NCBI GenBank assembly: GCA_003586115.2
Contig: QVOM02000021.1
Location: forward strand, 8,322,248 to 8,386,247
Source of the DNA: Salvator merianae
Lineage: Eukaryota; Chordata; Lepidosauria; Squamata; Teiidae
Direction of reading: 5' to 3'
Length of the DNA stretch: 64,000 bases
A model generated the notes under the pieces. That model searched no databases. It saw only the letters and a program-made list of their open reading frames with translations, and was not told the DNA's origin. The translations under genes were made by a program, and so were the position numbers. Of the stretch, positions 10,790-31,052 are shown piece by piece. Numbering within the stretch: position 1 is the stretch's first letter; every line of letters begins with the position of its first letter.

Positions 10790-10928
10790 GACTGCATCCA
10801 AATATTGCTTACTTATCGCGTTATGTTTGGATATGCCAGAATAAAGCATGGATATTCCAGAATATCCGTGGTTTATTTCAGAATATCCAAATATAGTGGA
10901 ATATTTAAGCAATGTCTGGATGCAGCCT
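10790..10928. mobile_element. Palindromic MITE, GGCTGCATCCAGACATC group
   Basis: A 139-nt near-complete palindrome: the right end in reverse complement is GGCTGCATCCAGACATTGC, and both arms carry the TTTGGATATTCTGGAAT-type block. Copies at 32887-33027 and 41605-41760. Confidence 0.7.
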
Positions 10929-15296
<4,368 letters not shown>

Positions 15297-15299
15297 CAG

Positions 15300-16414
15300 A
15301 GGCGTGGTCTCACATCGTAAATTTAATCCGTATCGGAAGAGTACAAGGACTGAATTTGTCTTCTGATCCGTTCCCACATTTGCATTTTAACACGGATTCA
15401 GTTTGGACTTGCTCATTCTCACACTGATGTTTCCCGTACTTGGCAAGGGGAAACCATGCCTTTTCTGCTTCCACCCATTGCCAAATTCCCCTCCCTGTGC
15501 AGTCAGTGATTGGCTGCAGTCTCAATGTTCAAATCATGACCCACCGTATGTCCTCACTGCTACCTCAGAACATGGATTCACTTGGCAGTGTTACTAGTCA
15601 TTCGCCATTTACTCCTTCTCCCCTTCCAGCCTGTATCTATACAAGCAGAATTTTAATACCACATGTACCACACAATAAAGCTTCTTAAAGGGCAGGTGGT
15701 GATTTCTGCTCCATTGCAATTGCATTTTTGCGCAATTGCAAAATTTAAGAGTAGCGCAAAAGCAGCGAGAGGTCTGTGAAGAGGGGGGAAACGTGGGGGG
15801 GCTCTATTATCATTTTAGTGTAGTTAATGGCCAGCAAATGGACTCTGCCTCACCTCCCCCCGAGACATCCACAGCGGCATGTGTCCCACTATGTAGCTGT
15901 GTGCTGCCAACGGCAAAACTGATACTGAGTGTATTCTTTGTTGGGGCAACGGGAAGCTGACGGAAGTGGAGGAAGCCTTTAATTTCTTCCTGGCAGTGTT
16001 GAATGGGGAATAAAGGAAGAGAATGGACCACAGTTTAGCAAAATAAAATGGAAGACAGTTTTCTTTTCTCCTGGCAGCGGGGGAAGGGGAACAACAGAGG
16101 CAGAAGGAACTACTCTGCTTCCTGCCCACCCACAAAGTCTGTCACTAGACGGCAGGAAATGGGAAGCCCTCCCTCTGCACGCCCCCCCCCCCAAAAGTAC
16201 AGTCCCTCCCAAATAGTCTCCTTGCGCGTTCCCACAACACAAAATAAAGTGGGCTAGTGTTCTGGAACGGCTTGAGTACTCATTAAATCAGAATGCAAAG
16301 TAGTCCAGATTTCGCCAATTTAGTCCAGAAAACTGTGGAAAGACAAGATCATGTCGGGCCAGCAGGAACTGAAGACGGACTGCAAACTGATTAAATGTGT
16401 GTCGGAACATAGCC
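15300..16414 (-). mobile_element. MITE, GGCCGCATTCCGACA group, inverted copy, TSD CAG
   Basis: This is the reverse complement of the 8712-9970 element. CAG lies at 15297-15299 and 16415-16417. The left edge reads AGGCGTGGTCTCACATCGTA and the right edge, reversed, GGCTATGTTCCGACACAC. It is shorter than the first copy because it lacks the 12-bp array and some internal sequence. Confidence 0.7.
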
Positions 16415-17124
16415 CAGGTGACAGATCTGCACAACTGCCTGTTTGGTTTACAGGCAGAACATGCATTCACCACCCTGAAAACCCTGAGCCCTTACTGCTT
16501 ATTTTACAATGTGTGGAAACTCCCATGGTGTACTGAATGCAAATTCAGAGCTTGCAGTATAAATCTGCTACTTCTTGGGGCATGGTGACCATTATGCACA
16601 ACTCCTCCAGTAATATTTTGTTGCACGTATGATCCAGTGAGTGAGTTTAATACACATCACAAAAGGGCAGATGATAAAGCTTTGACTAATTGATCCCTTA
16701 TGGATTGGATTCGGTTTTCACTTTCCCTTCCCATGTGGATCACATCTTAGTTACATTGCTCATTGTAGGCAGGAGAGGAGGAAGAAATACCAAAAGAAAA
16801 AGTCTAGAGGAAATGAAGGAGGAAGTGGATCTCACACTGGCACTAAAGACCTGTGTTTTGTCCTTGGGAGAATGCCAAGTTGTTTTCACCTGTAGTTCTT
16901 CTTCAAGGACAACAAATCTTTGTGAGTCTTATTTTGATCCAGCAAAAACAGTTCACTTGAGCATGTTGAGCTGGCTGCTTTGGCTGGATTATTATAAGAC
17001 TCAGGAAGAACTATGGATAAAACGCACAGGCTCTTTTCAGAGAATGAATTACTGCCTTCTGGCACCAGTTTGAGCCTGCCTCTTCCTCCCTTCTTTGTCC
17101 TGAAATCTATCTACCTACCAAACA

Positions 17125-17700
17125 GGCTGCATTCACACCTAAATTTTGATACAGCTTCAATCCACTTTCAGAGTGAGATTACACAATGGGCCTGCTTGCA
17201 TTTGATGTTAGCAAGCATCTAGTCTAGTGTGTTTGCACCATAAGATGGCCAAAGCAACCGGAAGTGGTATTCAACCGCTCCTGATCGCTTCTACCGCTAG
17301 AGCAGAAAATTGTAGTCTGTAACCTTACCAGGAGCTCATAGTGAGCTTCTGGTAAGGGGCCGTTTGCACTTATGTTTGGTACAGTGTCCATCTTGGTTGC
17401 AATCTGCTCATTGTGCAAGCATGACTGGCTGATCATGCATGTGTGTGCCTGTGCGCTGCGTGGGCCTGCTGGTTGCCGTAGCAGTGGCTGGACGCTTCCC
17501 AGCTGCTGCCATGGTGAAGATCAGGCCTGACGGGTAGCCAGCTTCAGGTCCAATTTTTAGTCACACAGTGCAGACAGTGTCCACGTTGCGTGGTAAAGTA
17601 TTACGCTAGCACAGACTATGCTAGCATAATAAGTGCTGATATGTTATTTCACTCTGAAGATGGACTAAAGCTGGATTAAAACTTAGATGTGGACGTACAT
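17125..17700. mobile_element. MITE enclosing a second MITE
   Basis: The outer arms are inverted copies: GGCTGCATTCACACCTAA... with CTTCAATCCACTTTCAGAG at the left, and their reverse complement at 17648-17700. The same arms occur at 50946-51352. The inner element starts GGGCCTGCTTGCATTTG at 17187 and ends near 17645, with a 13-bp stem (TATTACGCTAGCA, one mismatch) at its right end. Confidence 0.6.
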
Positions 17701-19042
17701 TTAAAATCATTGTTACCAAGGCTAACTGCTAAATAAGCAGAATCGCCACTAGCCACAAGCCAGCTGGACCAAAAGGTTTTTTAATGCCAAGGCTCGGGGC
17801 ACAAAGCAGTTGGCCACTTGGCCCCTTGAGAAGTGGATGGGTGGCTTGTCCCTACACCTCCCACTCCGCCACTCAAAATGGCATTGTGAAAGTGTAAAAT
17901 ATCCACTCTGCAAAGTACTATCTTAAGTGAAAGCAACATGCATGGGATTACTGTAAGTGGTTCTAGCCTTTATTTTTCAACAGTAAACATGTATCCCCCC
18001 AAAAACTTGGTTGAGAAAATGGCTTCTCCCTTTGCGATGTCATTTACTTTTGATGTTGACTCATTACCTTCTTTAGGTCCTCCCTCTTCAGAAAGCAAAG
18101 CAGCTTAGGCTGAAGACTGAGTTTTGCCATAATCCCACTCTTAACCACATTTCCTGACTAAAAATGTTCCATGTTTGTTTATAGTAAACTCTTAAGAAGA
18201 TCTGCTTCTGTTCTTAGCATTCAGTGGAGAGTTGGCAATGCAATAACAGCAAAGTATTCAAAGGGTAATATTTTATATGCCTACCGAAAAACAGGGCCGA
18301 TTATCATCAATAAAAAGAGTTAACTCCTTGCTGCATTTAATATGTTGATTGCATAAATATCAAATAATTTAAAACACCTGCACCAGATGCTCACCCCTAA
18401 ATTTCTGTCAGTACTGAAGCACACAGGGGAATGAGGTTTAACTCATTCTTTCTGCATAATTATTACATCAAAATGTCTCTGTGTTGAAGCCTGCAGCCAG
18501 GAGAAAGCTCCCATTAGTACCAGTGGGAGCTTTCCTATGGCTAATTGCAGCACAAGGAAGAGAATATTTTTGTTGTGATTGTGTCAGGAAAGAGGAGCGG
18601 TTAACAGGTCTTAGTGGAAGTAACTTTCCTCTGACATCTTAGATGAAAATAAATAAATAGATACCCTGAGATTGTTAGATTCAGTTGTTAGTTTTAATGT
18701 AGTACTGTATAAAGATAGGGCAGATAGGAGAAAGTTTTTTTTTTAATTAATTAAGCTATTACAATACCGCTTCTATCTTAAGATTCCAGAGTGAGTTCAC
18801 AACATAAAACAAAAGGAAGGAAGGAAGGAAGGAAGGAAGGAAGGAAGGAAGGAAGGAAGGAAGGGAGGGAGGGTAGGCAAAAACAAACTACCTCCACTCC
18901 AAGCCCTTAAATATATTAACACTCATTATTCTTATGTATATGTATCTAGATCATCTTAGTGATCTTACAGGTCTGTAGCGCGAGAGATAATCTGAGTAGC
19001 CTGGTTGCAAGCTGATTAGGGCCTCTAAGTTCCAAGCTTTGC
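17701..19042. other. Intron sequence with one small hairpin
   Basis: GAAAGCTCCCA (18503-18513) and TGGGAGCTTTC (18524-18534) form a perfect 11-bp stem with a 10-nt loop. Apart from the microsatellite at 18813 nothing else is recognised. Confidence 0.45.
18813..18873. repeat. GGAA microsatellite
   Basis: About fifteen GGAA/GGGA units. Confidence 0.95.
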
Positions 19043-19195
19043 AAAATAAAATGGGCTAACAACTCACCTAATCCAAATGCAAAATAGTCCTAATTTAAGG
19101 AATTTCAATTTAGGCCAGAAAAAGAATGGAAAGGCAATATTTTGTCTGGACAGTTCGAACTGAAGACAGCCTGTAAACTGATTAAATGCCATGTC
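19043..19195 (-). mobile_element. End fragment of the GGCCGCATTCCGACA-group MITE
   Basis: The block with aactgaagacagcctgtaaa and ctgattaaatgccatgtctg matches the end of the copies at 16360-16414 and 45300-45357. Confidence 0.65.
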
Positions 19196-19556
19196 TGACT
19201 GCACCTTTGGTTCCTTGCTTGACTGAGTAACTAAGGGGACAATGGTAGAATGTAGGCTTTCACAGCCGGTTTCAATCTCATTTGCATCAGTTTTGGGGCT
19301 GTTGCACGTGCAGAACTATGGAACACGGCACAACAGTCTCCCCAAATGCTACAAATGAGAACTAAGGGGACAATCACTTTTTCACATGATTAAGGTATTG
19401 GATAACTTCTTTACTTCAATAAATAAAATTAACATTCAAAAGCTGATTATCTTTGTCTCATATGGAATTTTGTTTGAAGATCTGAAACAATTAAGTGTGA
19501 CAAATATGCAAAACCAGAAGAAATCGGAGAGGGGGCAAATACTTTTTCGCAGTAGT
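19196..19556 (+). mobile_element. Tc1-like DNA transposon relic with an inserted 116-nt segment
   Basis: The stretch aggggacaatcactttttca (19364 on) to gggggcaaatactttttcgc (19531-19550) is a widespread vertebrate DNA-transposon end; its reverse complement begins with GTGCGAAAAAGTATTTGCCC-like sequence as in Tc1-type TIRs. A 15-bp direct repeat, AACTAAGGGGACAAT, occurs at 19229-19243 and 19360-19374 around a foreign segment 19244-19359. Confidence 0.5.
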
Positions 19557-19561
19557 GTGTG

Positions 19562-19793
19562 GTGTCAGCCACCAGCCTGGATTGTTTCAAAAATGGTTTG
19601 GACCAATTCATGGCAGTCAGGGCTATCAATTGCTATTAGTCATGCTTGCCAACAGGAGGCAGTATGTCTTTGAAGGCCAGCTGCTCGGAGACTAAGAGCA
19701 AGGCAAGCTGGGAATTTATATTCTTCTAGTGGGCTCCCTTGTGGATGGCCCATGAGTTTGATCCAGTGTGGCATTTTTAAAGTTTTTATGTTC
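19562..19793 (+). mobile_element. CR1 LINE 3' end
   Basis: A conserved CR1 end: a worn LDSFK-like coding tail (tttggaccaattcatggcag), then gatccagtgtggcattttta and a ttatgttcta terminus. Confidence 0.65.
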
Positions 19794-20352
19794 TAAGGAC
19801 CACAGTGTAGGATTGCAGTGCTTCTGATTTGGGATTATAATATTCTGCTATATTTTTAGTTTATTTATTTTAATTGCTAGTTATGATTTCCCTGAAAGAC
19901 TCAAATAAAGTAATGGTTCCTCTTGGAAGGGGGTGGGGTCTAAATCTTGTCTCTGCAGATATTTTTACTATTCAATCCTTCTCTAGTAATAGTGAATAAT
20001 TATGCAATTTGTGGACCTTGTATACCACTTCTTTTAATCCCTGCAGCTAAAACAGGGGTTATGTATGGCAGTGGCCTGATTTCTGCCAGGAGCGTTCCCT
20101 TGCGGAGTCCTAAAATAGGATAAACAAACATCTTTTTTGAATTACATGCAAAAATACATCTATATTTTCACTTGTCTGGGATACAAAATTACCCCATCTA
20201 TTCTAATGAGGATGAAGAAGGGAATGAAAGAGAAGAGTACCTAAAACAGGCTTATTATCTCAACTTCTGGTCATGTTGATATTAGAAACTCTGTAATGTT
20301 ATAGTTATTCCAGGATGTACACTCTATAGCTCTTTGTGTAGTAGCAAGCTAA

Positions 20353-23535
<3,183 letters not shown>

Positions 23536-23538
23536 TAT

Positions 23539-24378
23539 GGGCCTATTCGCACTTTGGCCTAGCAAGCATTCTCAATGCTTGCTAGTCCAGTGCGTCCACA
23601 CTTGGTGGAGGCCGAGCAGCCAGGAGCTTCATCCGCTCCCAACTGCTCCCACTGCTTGTGAGCTTCAGGTAAGGATCCATTCGCACTTACCTCCACCACG
23701 GCAGTGGCCATCTTGTGGGTGACGGGCCCACACATCACGCATGCGTGATCCTTCACGCAGGCCCACGTGATGCCCCATTCAGCCCCACGCGATGCCCTAC
23801 CCCGTTCAGGCCTGCATGATGCCCTAATCGGGCCCACAACTCCCCGATCAGGCCTGCAGCGCTGGATGGGGCCACGCTCACATGCCAGCAGTCACCGTGG
23901 CAGTGGCCTGCAAGCGTTGGGCTGTTGCCATGGTGACCAGAGGCCTGCACAGTGCACAGGCGCGGAGCAGATCGCGCCTGCGCACTGGGCCCCTTACCGT
24001 AATGCCATTGGGCCTACCTGATTGAGCCTACGGTGCCCCAATCGGGCCCAATCAGATAGGCCTGATGGCGCTATGGTGAGGGGCCCAGCATGCAGGCGTG
24101 ATCCACTCCACACCTGCACACTGCGTGCGCCTCCCACTCACCATAGTAGTGGGCTGACACTTGCAGGCCACTGTCATGGTGACGGTCCGGCATGCAACTG
24201 GCCACTGTCATGACGAGGATCAAGCATGGTTGCTGGCATTCGCACGTACGAATGGCAGTAGCCAGCTTCGGGTTAGTTTTTAGGCCCCATTGTGCAGACG
24301 GTGTCTGCATGATGGGGTCTATTCCACCTTAGAATGGGCTAATTAGCTCATTCTAAGATGGAAAGTGCAAACAGGCCC
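23539..24378 (-). mobile_element. GC-rich MITE, GGGCCTTTTCACACTTA group
   Basis: The left end is GGGCCTATTCGCACTTT; the right end reversed is GGGCCTGTTTGCACTTT. Next to the left end is a perfect 12-bp stem (CTAGCAAGCATT, 3-nt loop). At the right end a 38-bp palindrome (24324-24361, two arm mismatches) stands exactly 17 nt from the terminus. The flanking triplets (TAT and ACT) do not match. The middle is CpG-rich and homologous to 40031-41077. Confidence 0.7.
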
Positions 24379-24569
24379 ACTGTTTCTTTCCTAGAAAAAC
24401 AAGAACTTCATGCTGTCCTTACACTGTTAGGAAGCTGTTTGGTTCATTCATTAACCCCTTCATTTGAAGTGGAAAAAATGCACCACAGCTCCTCAGAACA
24501 CTTACAGCCTTCCAGGACTCTACAGAACAGAAGATTATTTCCCCATTAAATATATAGGAAGAAATTATT

Positions 24570-25740
24570 AGAGCCAAACTTGTTAGCAGGCTGATCGCCT
24601 TTGGGTGGGAGAATTGTCCTGGCTGACCTGCTGCCTCCAACCTCTGCTGCTGTGATACTTGTCTGCCATAATCTCTCTCTTTCACCAGACAGCTTTTCTG
24701 CCCTGTGACTGAGGGAGTGGGATTGTCTGTGGTGTTGGATCAGAGAGACAGAATGGGCTTGCTGTTGGTATATGGTTCGCCCCATTGCCCAATGGCTTCC
24801 CTGTCTGAGTAGGTGAAGGCTGTTTTGGATGTGGCATTGGAGGCCCCCTCCACAGTGGTGTTGGAGGGCTTCAATCTCCATGTTGAGGATGCCTCTAAAG
24901 GACCAGCACAGGACTTCATGGCCTCCATAAGAACCATGGAGCTGTCTCAGCTTGTTAAGGGCCCAACCCATGTTGCAGGATATACTCTTGATCTGGTCTT
25001 TGCTACAGAGTGGGAGAGTGATAATCCATTGGAAGGTAGACTTATAGAGAGTCTCTTCTCATGGATGGATCATTTTCTGGTGAGGTTCCAAGTGCTCCAT
25101 CCTTTACTGCAGAGGTGAAGGATCCATTGAAATGGTCCACCCTCGAAGTCTTATGGAATCTGATGGATTCCTGGTGACTGGGGGGGGGGGCAGTTTCTGG
25201 TTAACATAACTGGTGCTTCTGCTGAGACTCTAGTCTCACTTTGGAATTGTGAGGTGAACAGAACTATTGAAGTGATAGCTCCTAAGTGCCCTTAGAACCC
25301 CTGCATAGCTGGCATAGTGGGGAGCTGTGTGTGATGAAGTGGGAGAGCCAACAGCTAGGATGCAAGTGGCGTAAACCCCAATGTGAATCTGACTGAGCAC
25401 AGGTGAGAGAACATTATTGTGCCTACCATGTGTTGGCGGAAGTGGTGAAGAAGGCTTATTTCTACTGCATCCTCAAGTTCAGAAGAGCTTTTCTGGGTAG
25501 CTAAAGGACTACTGTTATCTAGCCATAAGGATCCATTTATGCTACCATCAGAGTTTGCTGCAATAGATTTGCAAGGTACTTCCAAGACAAAGTCACTCCT
25601 GTTTGCATGGAATTGAACTCTGAAGTTGAAAGTGGTTCAGTGAAGGTATCTGGAGCAGGTTAGGACCCTACCTTCAATCACAGAAGGATAACATCCCTTT
25701 CCCAGACTGATGGAATCATGTGGAAGAGAAGATGATCTAT
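24570..25740 (+). mobile_element. L2-type LINE, endonuclease region
   Basis: An open stretch at 24813-25118 reads VVLEGFNLHVEDASKGPAQD and GPTHVAGYTLDLVFATEWES, then a WMDHFLVRF piece. These match the APE-type endonuclease of L2/CR1-clade LINEs (GDFN, THxxGxTLDLV, SDH), although the catalytic GDFN is EGFN and SDH is MDH here, so it is dead. Downstream to about 25740 resembles the region between endonuclease and RT. Confidence 0.7.
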
Positions 25741-26720
25741 TACCCTTATTTATGAATGAAAGGTTCAGCGAGTTTCTTTTCTTGTTTGCCATGAATGGTG
25801 AAGCATGAACTCTACAAACTTGCTGTGGCTATTTTTTGTGTGTTCTTTTCACACAAGCACAGAGAGGTGCCTGTTCAAAACAGCTTACAGCTGCAAAACT
25901 TTGATTGCTGAAGAACCACTTTTTCTCGTTGATTAGAATTAAGAATAAAGTGACACCTGAGTTGAATTCTGGATGTACTAGCCATGCTCCTTTGTGTAAT
26001 GATAAATAAACATACGTTTTGAGAACTTTCTGTCTGGAGGAAAATTAAAGACTAACTTGAAAAAAAGGCAGTGATGGAAGATATTGGTTCACAGATTTCA
26101 CTGGCTGAATTTTATCATAGTAGCATACTGTCTCTTCATCACATATTAATCCTAATACTGTAATGCCATAAAATTTTCAGCAGCTTGCTTGCGTTTGCTC
26201 AAGTAGAAGCCCATGCTTGCTTAACTGGAAAAGATTGATGGATAGAATCTATTTTTATTTTTATTATTTGATAGTTCCCCCTTAAATAAAAATGAACTAT
26301 GGAAGGCACAATTCCTAGGATTATATATTGGCATTAAAAATAAATTTCATGGGCACATCCAAGTAAGTCATGAATTGGGGTCTTTTTGTTATTATTTGCA
26401 AGTGATAGGAAAAAAAGAAACATGGGGAGTATAAGAGTATAAACTCTACCTTTTGGGTAGGAAATAAATTCCATTGTCTCTTTTAAAAGCAGTTTATATT
26501 CCCTTTATATATCTGTTTCGTTTTTTCCTTTCCGAATACTTCCTCTCTTACCTTTTCTCCCACTGTAGCATTGCATATGGGAAATTACAGAGGGCTTTCA
26601 CCAAATAGCAACGTCCTGCATAATATAGACAGCATTGTTCTTTCTAACTAAATTCTTACTTTTAGAAATAAATTTGTTTTGCATTGCATATTAATTACCC
26701 CCCTCTTTTATTTACACTAA
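25741..26720. other. No recognisable feature
   Basis: AT-rich intron sequence. Confidence 0.4.
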
Positions 26721-27023
26721 GGCCTTTTCTGCACTATAGACTGGGGTAGTGGTGAGTCCTAGACCACTTCTGTGCCTCTCCCTTCCACATTCTTCCATAC
26801 CTCCCATTGGATGCAGCATAGTCTGGTCTAGGCAGACAAACTGGGTGCATCCCTCCCTGTTCTGGTTTAGCAGGGGGACCTATTTTGGAGGCCAGTTATG
26901 GGTCCTCCTAGGGCTCTTAGGAGTTCCTGGCTGTCATAGCCCTCACAGCAGGCTCTGAAGCTCATGTGAGCTTCTGAACAGCATGAGACCTGTCCCAGAC
27001 AAGCCTTCTGCATGTGGACAGCC
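26721..27023. mobile_element. Likely MITE, GGGCCTTTCTGCACT group, partial
   Basis: The left end GGCCTTTTCTGCACTATAG and internal text (gggacctattttggaggcca) match the 28170 and 2157 copies. The right end near 27023 (GCATGTGGACAGCC) is poorly kept. Confidence 0.45.
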
Positions 27024-27189
27024 TTATTCTGGGACAGGTGGACCAGGTCTCCTAACTTAAATCTGCTTTAGACATCTTTATTCCATAAGTACTGTAGTTC
27101 AGAAGAATAACTAGCCTGACCACTGCAGCCCCTGCTTCATAGTGTTTGTCAGCTATTGAAATTCTGGCCATAGGTATTGCTGCACATGA

Positions 27190-27478
27190 TTGGGCCAGAA
27201 ATGGTAGATGTCAGAGGAGTGGCAGGTGGTTAAATCCATCTGAGTCACAGTTTCTTGCAGGTATTCTGAGAAAAAGATGGCTGCGTGATTTGCCTTGATC
27301 CAGGAAGCAGGAGGCCTCTGGGGGCCAGTTGCTGAGGAACTATGAGCAAGGCAAAGTGTCTGCTTAGAACCTGTTTGTGAGCTTCCATATGCAACTGGCT
27401 GTTGCTGTGAGAAGAGGCTGGTGGACTGGATGGACCCCTGGTATGATCCAGCAAGGCATTTCTTAGGTTCTTAAGAAA
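27190..27478 (+). mobile_element. CR1 LINE 3' end
   Basis: Ends with tatgatccagcaaggcattt and cttaggttctta, and includes ctggtggactggatgg; same class as 19562-19793. Confidence 0.6.
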
Positions 27479-28169
27479 TAGGTTTTGCTCGTGCACATCT
27501 TCAGCTGAAGGGGAGCTGCTCTGGGTATGCACATTTGAAACTCTGAGACTACAGAGTTTCTGGAAATGGGGACAAAAAGCTTGCTGTCAAATCCTGTTTG
27601 CTGTTTGCATGTACCTGTGTGCAAGTAAGTGCGATCTCTGTCTCTTCTCCATCCTTTGTAATGCATATGTGTGTGACATTTACAGTCAGCCTCCATTTTT
27701 GTCTCTCTTATTCTTTTTTTTTTTTTCCACCAGGCATACATATACAAAAAAAGAAGTTCCACAAGAGCACTCTTTTTCTAACTCTAGAAAAAAAAATGTT
27801 TTTCTTCTCTTCCCCCTCCGTTTCTCTTTCATGTGTATTTTTTCCTGCTGATGCGACAGCCTCTTCATTGTGACACGTTTGCAAAAGTTGGCTATATTAG
27901 CTCTGCTTATGCAGAATGAAAATGAAAACAACTCCAAGCTGTTCTGTAAAAGGAATTCTGTCATTCTTCTTTTTTCTGCTAAAAGTGTGGCTGTTTTGAG
28001 CCCAGTGCCAATATCTGTAGTTAATTGGCTTGGAGAAGAGAGGAAAGGTGAGGAATTGTGTAGCTCTGAAAATTCCTGTTGGCTTCACCCCCTAAAAAAA
28101 AAAAAAAAAAAAAAGCTATTTTAGAAAAAAGGAGCTGGACCAACTTGGAGAACACTTTGGCAGTGACTA

Positions 28170-28625
28170 TAGGTGTTTCTGCATTTGCCTTTACTGGACC
28201 GCTCCAATGGGACTGGGTCATTTGGAGCGGTTCACCAGCTGGAGTGGTCCAACTGTCCCAGAACAAAGCCATCTGCATTTGGATGCCACATTCAAGGCCA
28301 GGAATAAAAGTTCCTGGGCTCAGAGCGCCCAGGGGACCTATTTCAGTGCTGCAATGCATGCAGCCAAAATGGATCCCCTGTGGGAAACTGCACTACAGAG
28401 GCATGCTGCAGCCACGTGCCTCTGTGGTCTGATATAGCGACCACTAGTCTACTGGTATTCTGGACTCGGTGGCCATTTTGGACTGTCTAGTCTGGTATAC
28501 GTTCCATCCAGTGCAGACAGAGCATAGTAGCAGGGGGTTGGGCTCCCTTTGGACTGTATCAAAGTACAGAAGGGAGGCTCTTGGACCCCACGCTATACTG
28601 TTTTAGCAGTAAATGTGGAAAGGCC
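28170..28625. mobile_element. MITE, GGGCCTTTCTGCACT group, probable TSD CTA
   Basis: The left end TAGGTGTTTCTGCATTTGC and right end (reversed GGCCTTTCCACATTTACTG) are flanked by CTA at 28167-28169 and 28626-28628. The first arm has a GACCGCTCCAA / TTGGAGCGGTT-like stem. A 21-A run lies just outside at 28094-28114. Confidence 0.6.
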
Positions 28626-28628
28626 CTA

Positions 28629-29629
28629 CATTAGCATTTCATGACAAATTAGTTCCAGCCTCTTTTCACAGAGATCATATTAGAATATGACCTTCAGTGC
28701 AGGTACTGTTATATTCTTGGCATAGTCCACAGTTTTTTCAGAGAAGACTTTATCCACCTGTAGTCCATTTTTTTCCAAATAGTACAGCAAACTGATGTGG
28801 TGTGAATGCTGTCCAAGATTACCTGCAGCTGGAATGGGTGTTTCCAGGGAGGGGAAAGAGGTTCCTCCCTCACTAGAAACACCCTTTCCCCCACAAAAGT
28901 AGATTTGTGCAGCAGCGTGATCCTTCACGGCTACCAGCAGCTCCTCTGGTCTGAAAAGCTTCAAAGCCAGCAATGATAATTTTATAAATTGAAGACCAAG
29001 AGAGCAAGTCTAGAATCCCTTCCAATTTCCTCTCCCTGCCTTGTTTCACTCATGGAACAAGAAATGGCCAGTGTGATTCAGCCCTTCTGCCCCTGCCAGT
29101 TCCTCCATTCCTCAAGAGGGTCAGTGCTGAAGTGCTTTCTGTGGACTGAAAAACAAGAAACCAGGTTGAGAATGCCTTCCACTTTTCATGAGCGAAATGA
29201 TGAGGGTTTTTTTATGTGTGCACATGCACACCCACATGCATGCATGCATATGCATAAGTGCTTCAGCAAAAATCTTCTTAAGATTCAGAGGAGCCAGCAG
29301 TAGCAGTGACCAGATTACAATAATGGGTTTTTTCCTTTGAATTAGGGGAGCCTAATGGATGAAAAATGAAACAAAGCAGGGAGAGAAAAATGGGGTGAGG
29401 GATTCTTGCAGAAAGCTACCTTGGTTTTAAAGCGGTTTGCAGTCTGAACGATGAAGAATTCTTCCTCCACCTCCTCCTTCCCTACAGAAAGTAGAAGTTG
29501 CTTATTGCCCCTTAAACTCTGCAACATCATGGCCGCTGCTTGTCTGCTTTGCTCACTTCTTGGATCAGTTCCCAATTGCTGTCTGCTTTTCAAACAGAAC
29601 TTTTTTTTTTCTCACTGACTTAATTCTGT

Positions 29630-29677
<48 letters not shown>

Positions 29678-30775
29678 TGTGTGTGTCACAGGAAGGGAGA
29701 GATTATTTCTAGCCCTCTGTGCTGCAAGATAAGCACCGGAGTGGTGATCTGATCATCTGGAGTATCTTGCTAAGGAGTTTGGAATTGGTTTCCCTCTCTC
29801 TAGGGAAGCAGACATTTTGAAATCTTTTCTCAACTTTAGTATATTTTATTTACGATCCCCCACTGGTTCATTTTTTGTTTGAGTGAGCTGCTACATTTCT
29901 TCTGTCTTCTGCTGAAGAGCTTCTCCAGCTGTGCTGAGCTGTGTATGTTGTGTTTCTGTGCACGCTAGCATAGATGATCTTGTGAAGAAAATTATTCCCC
30001 TCCCATCCTTCTTTCCCCCTCTTTCTTTCTCTCTCCTCAGAGGAATCAGGGGCAGAGATTTTTTTGACTTTGTTGAGCTCAGTGTGTGTGTCTGTGTGTT
30101 TCCATGCAAGACAGAATATTTAAGGATTTACTGAGGCAGATCATTGAACAGGGTTTCTTAGAAGTTAAATATTTGGTTTGCTTCCTGTTTGGGACTTTAG
30201 GAATCCAGGATGTCTCCCTCCCTGTCTCTTTCTTTTGGAGGCTGTAGAAGAAGAGAGCATACCTGCTGATCTGCACAAGTGTGTTTTTCAGCAGGCATAA
30301 GCTTATTCCACCACCACCCCAGAAAAAACTTGCTTAGAGATCTACAGTAGGAGTATCAATCCACTCCCAAAGCACAGAGAGGCTGCATGATGCCTACAAA
30401 GACAACATCACATGGCACATGGAGATCCCAGTATTCTTGGCATTTCCCTGGACTCTGCCAAGCCTGAATGGCTGTTCAGATGCTGTGCAGTTCTGCCCTC
30501 CCTCCTGGCTGCACAGCCAGCTGGGAGAGAGTATTCAGGGAAGAGACTGAGAGCCAGTGAGTGCTGCTTGTAAACTTCAGTATGCACATCTGTCACTCAC
30601 CTGCACCCCCATGTTGTAGAAACATGGATTTGCAGTATGAAGATTCTCGCAATCCACCCACTTCTTGGGGCAGTTTGAATATGACGAGCTACAGCTTGAT
30701 AAACCTCTAAATGTATTTTACTATTGAGCAAGGGCATGTGTCAACATTCTAGCTGTTTGCTCCACTGCCATCTGA
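28629..30775. other. Intron sequence with a microsatellite
   Basis: No exon or transposon recognised; see the CT/GT array at 29631. Confidence 0.35.
29631..29686. repeat. Compound CT and GT microsatellite
   Basis: (CT)15 at 29631-29660 runs directly into (GT)13 at 29661-29686. Confidence 0.97.
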
Positions 30776-31052
30776 ACATTTATTTATTTATTTATTTGTA
30801 TCTCTACCCTACCCTATACCCAAAGGTCTCAGGGTGGATATCAGTAAAATCAGTATAAAAACAGATAAAATACATTAGCTAAAACAGTGAGAGTGCCTGC
30901 ATTAGGAGGGCATGCTGTTCCCTTAGCCAAAGGCCAAGGCAAAAGAGGTGCATCTTCACCAAATATCTGAATATATACAATGACAGTACATGATGTAGCT
31001 AGGAGGGGAGACTATCCCATAGCCTGGGGGCTATCACTGAGAAGGCCCTCCC
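30776..31052 (-). mobile_element. L2-type LINE 3' end
   Basis: Tail of TTTA units, 3' UTR as at 3346 and 46926, and the minus-strand peptide GRAFSVIAPRLWDSLPS, the known L2 C-terminal motif (RAFSVxAPRLWNxLP). Confidence 0.7.

Noticed and set aside
23539..24378. Target-site duplication for this MITE
   Set aside because: The flanking triplets are TAT and ACT; the ends are clear but no duplication can be claimed.
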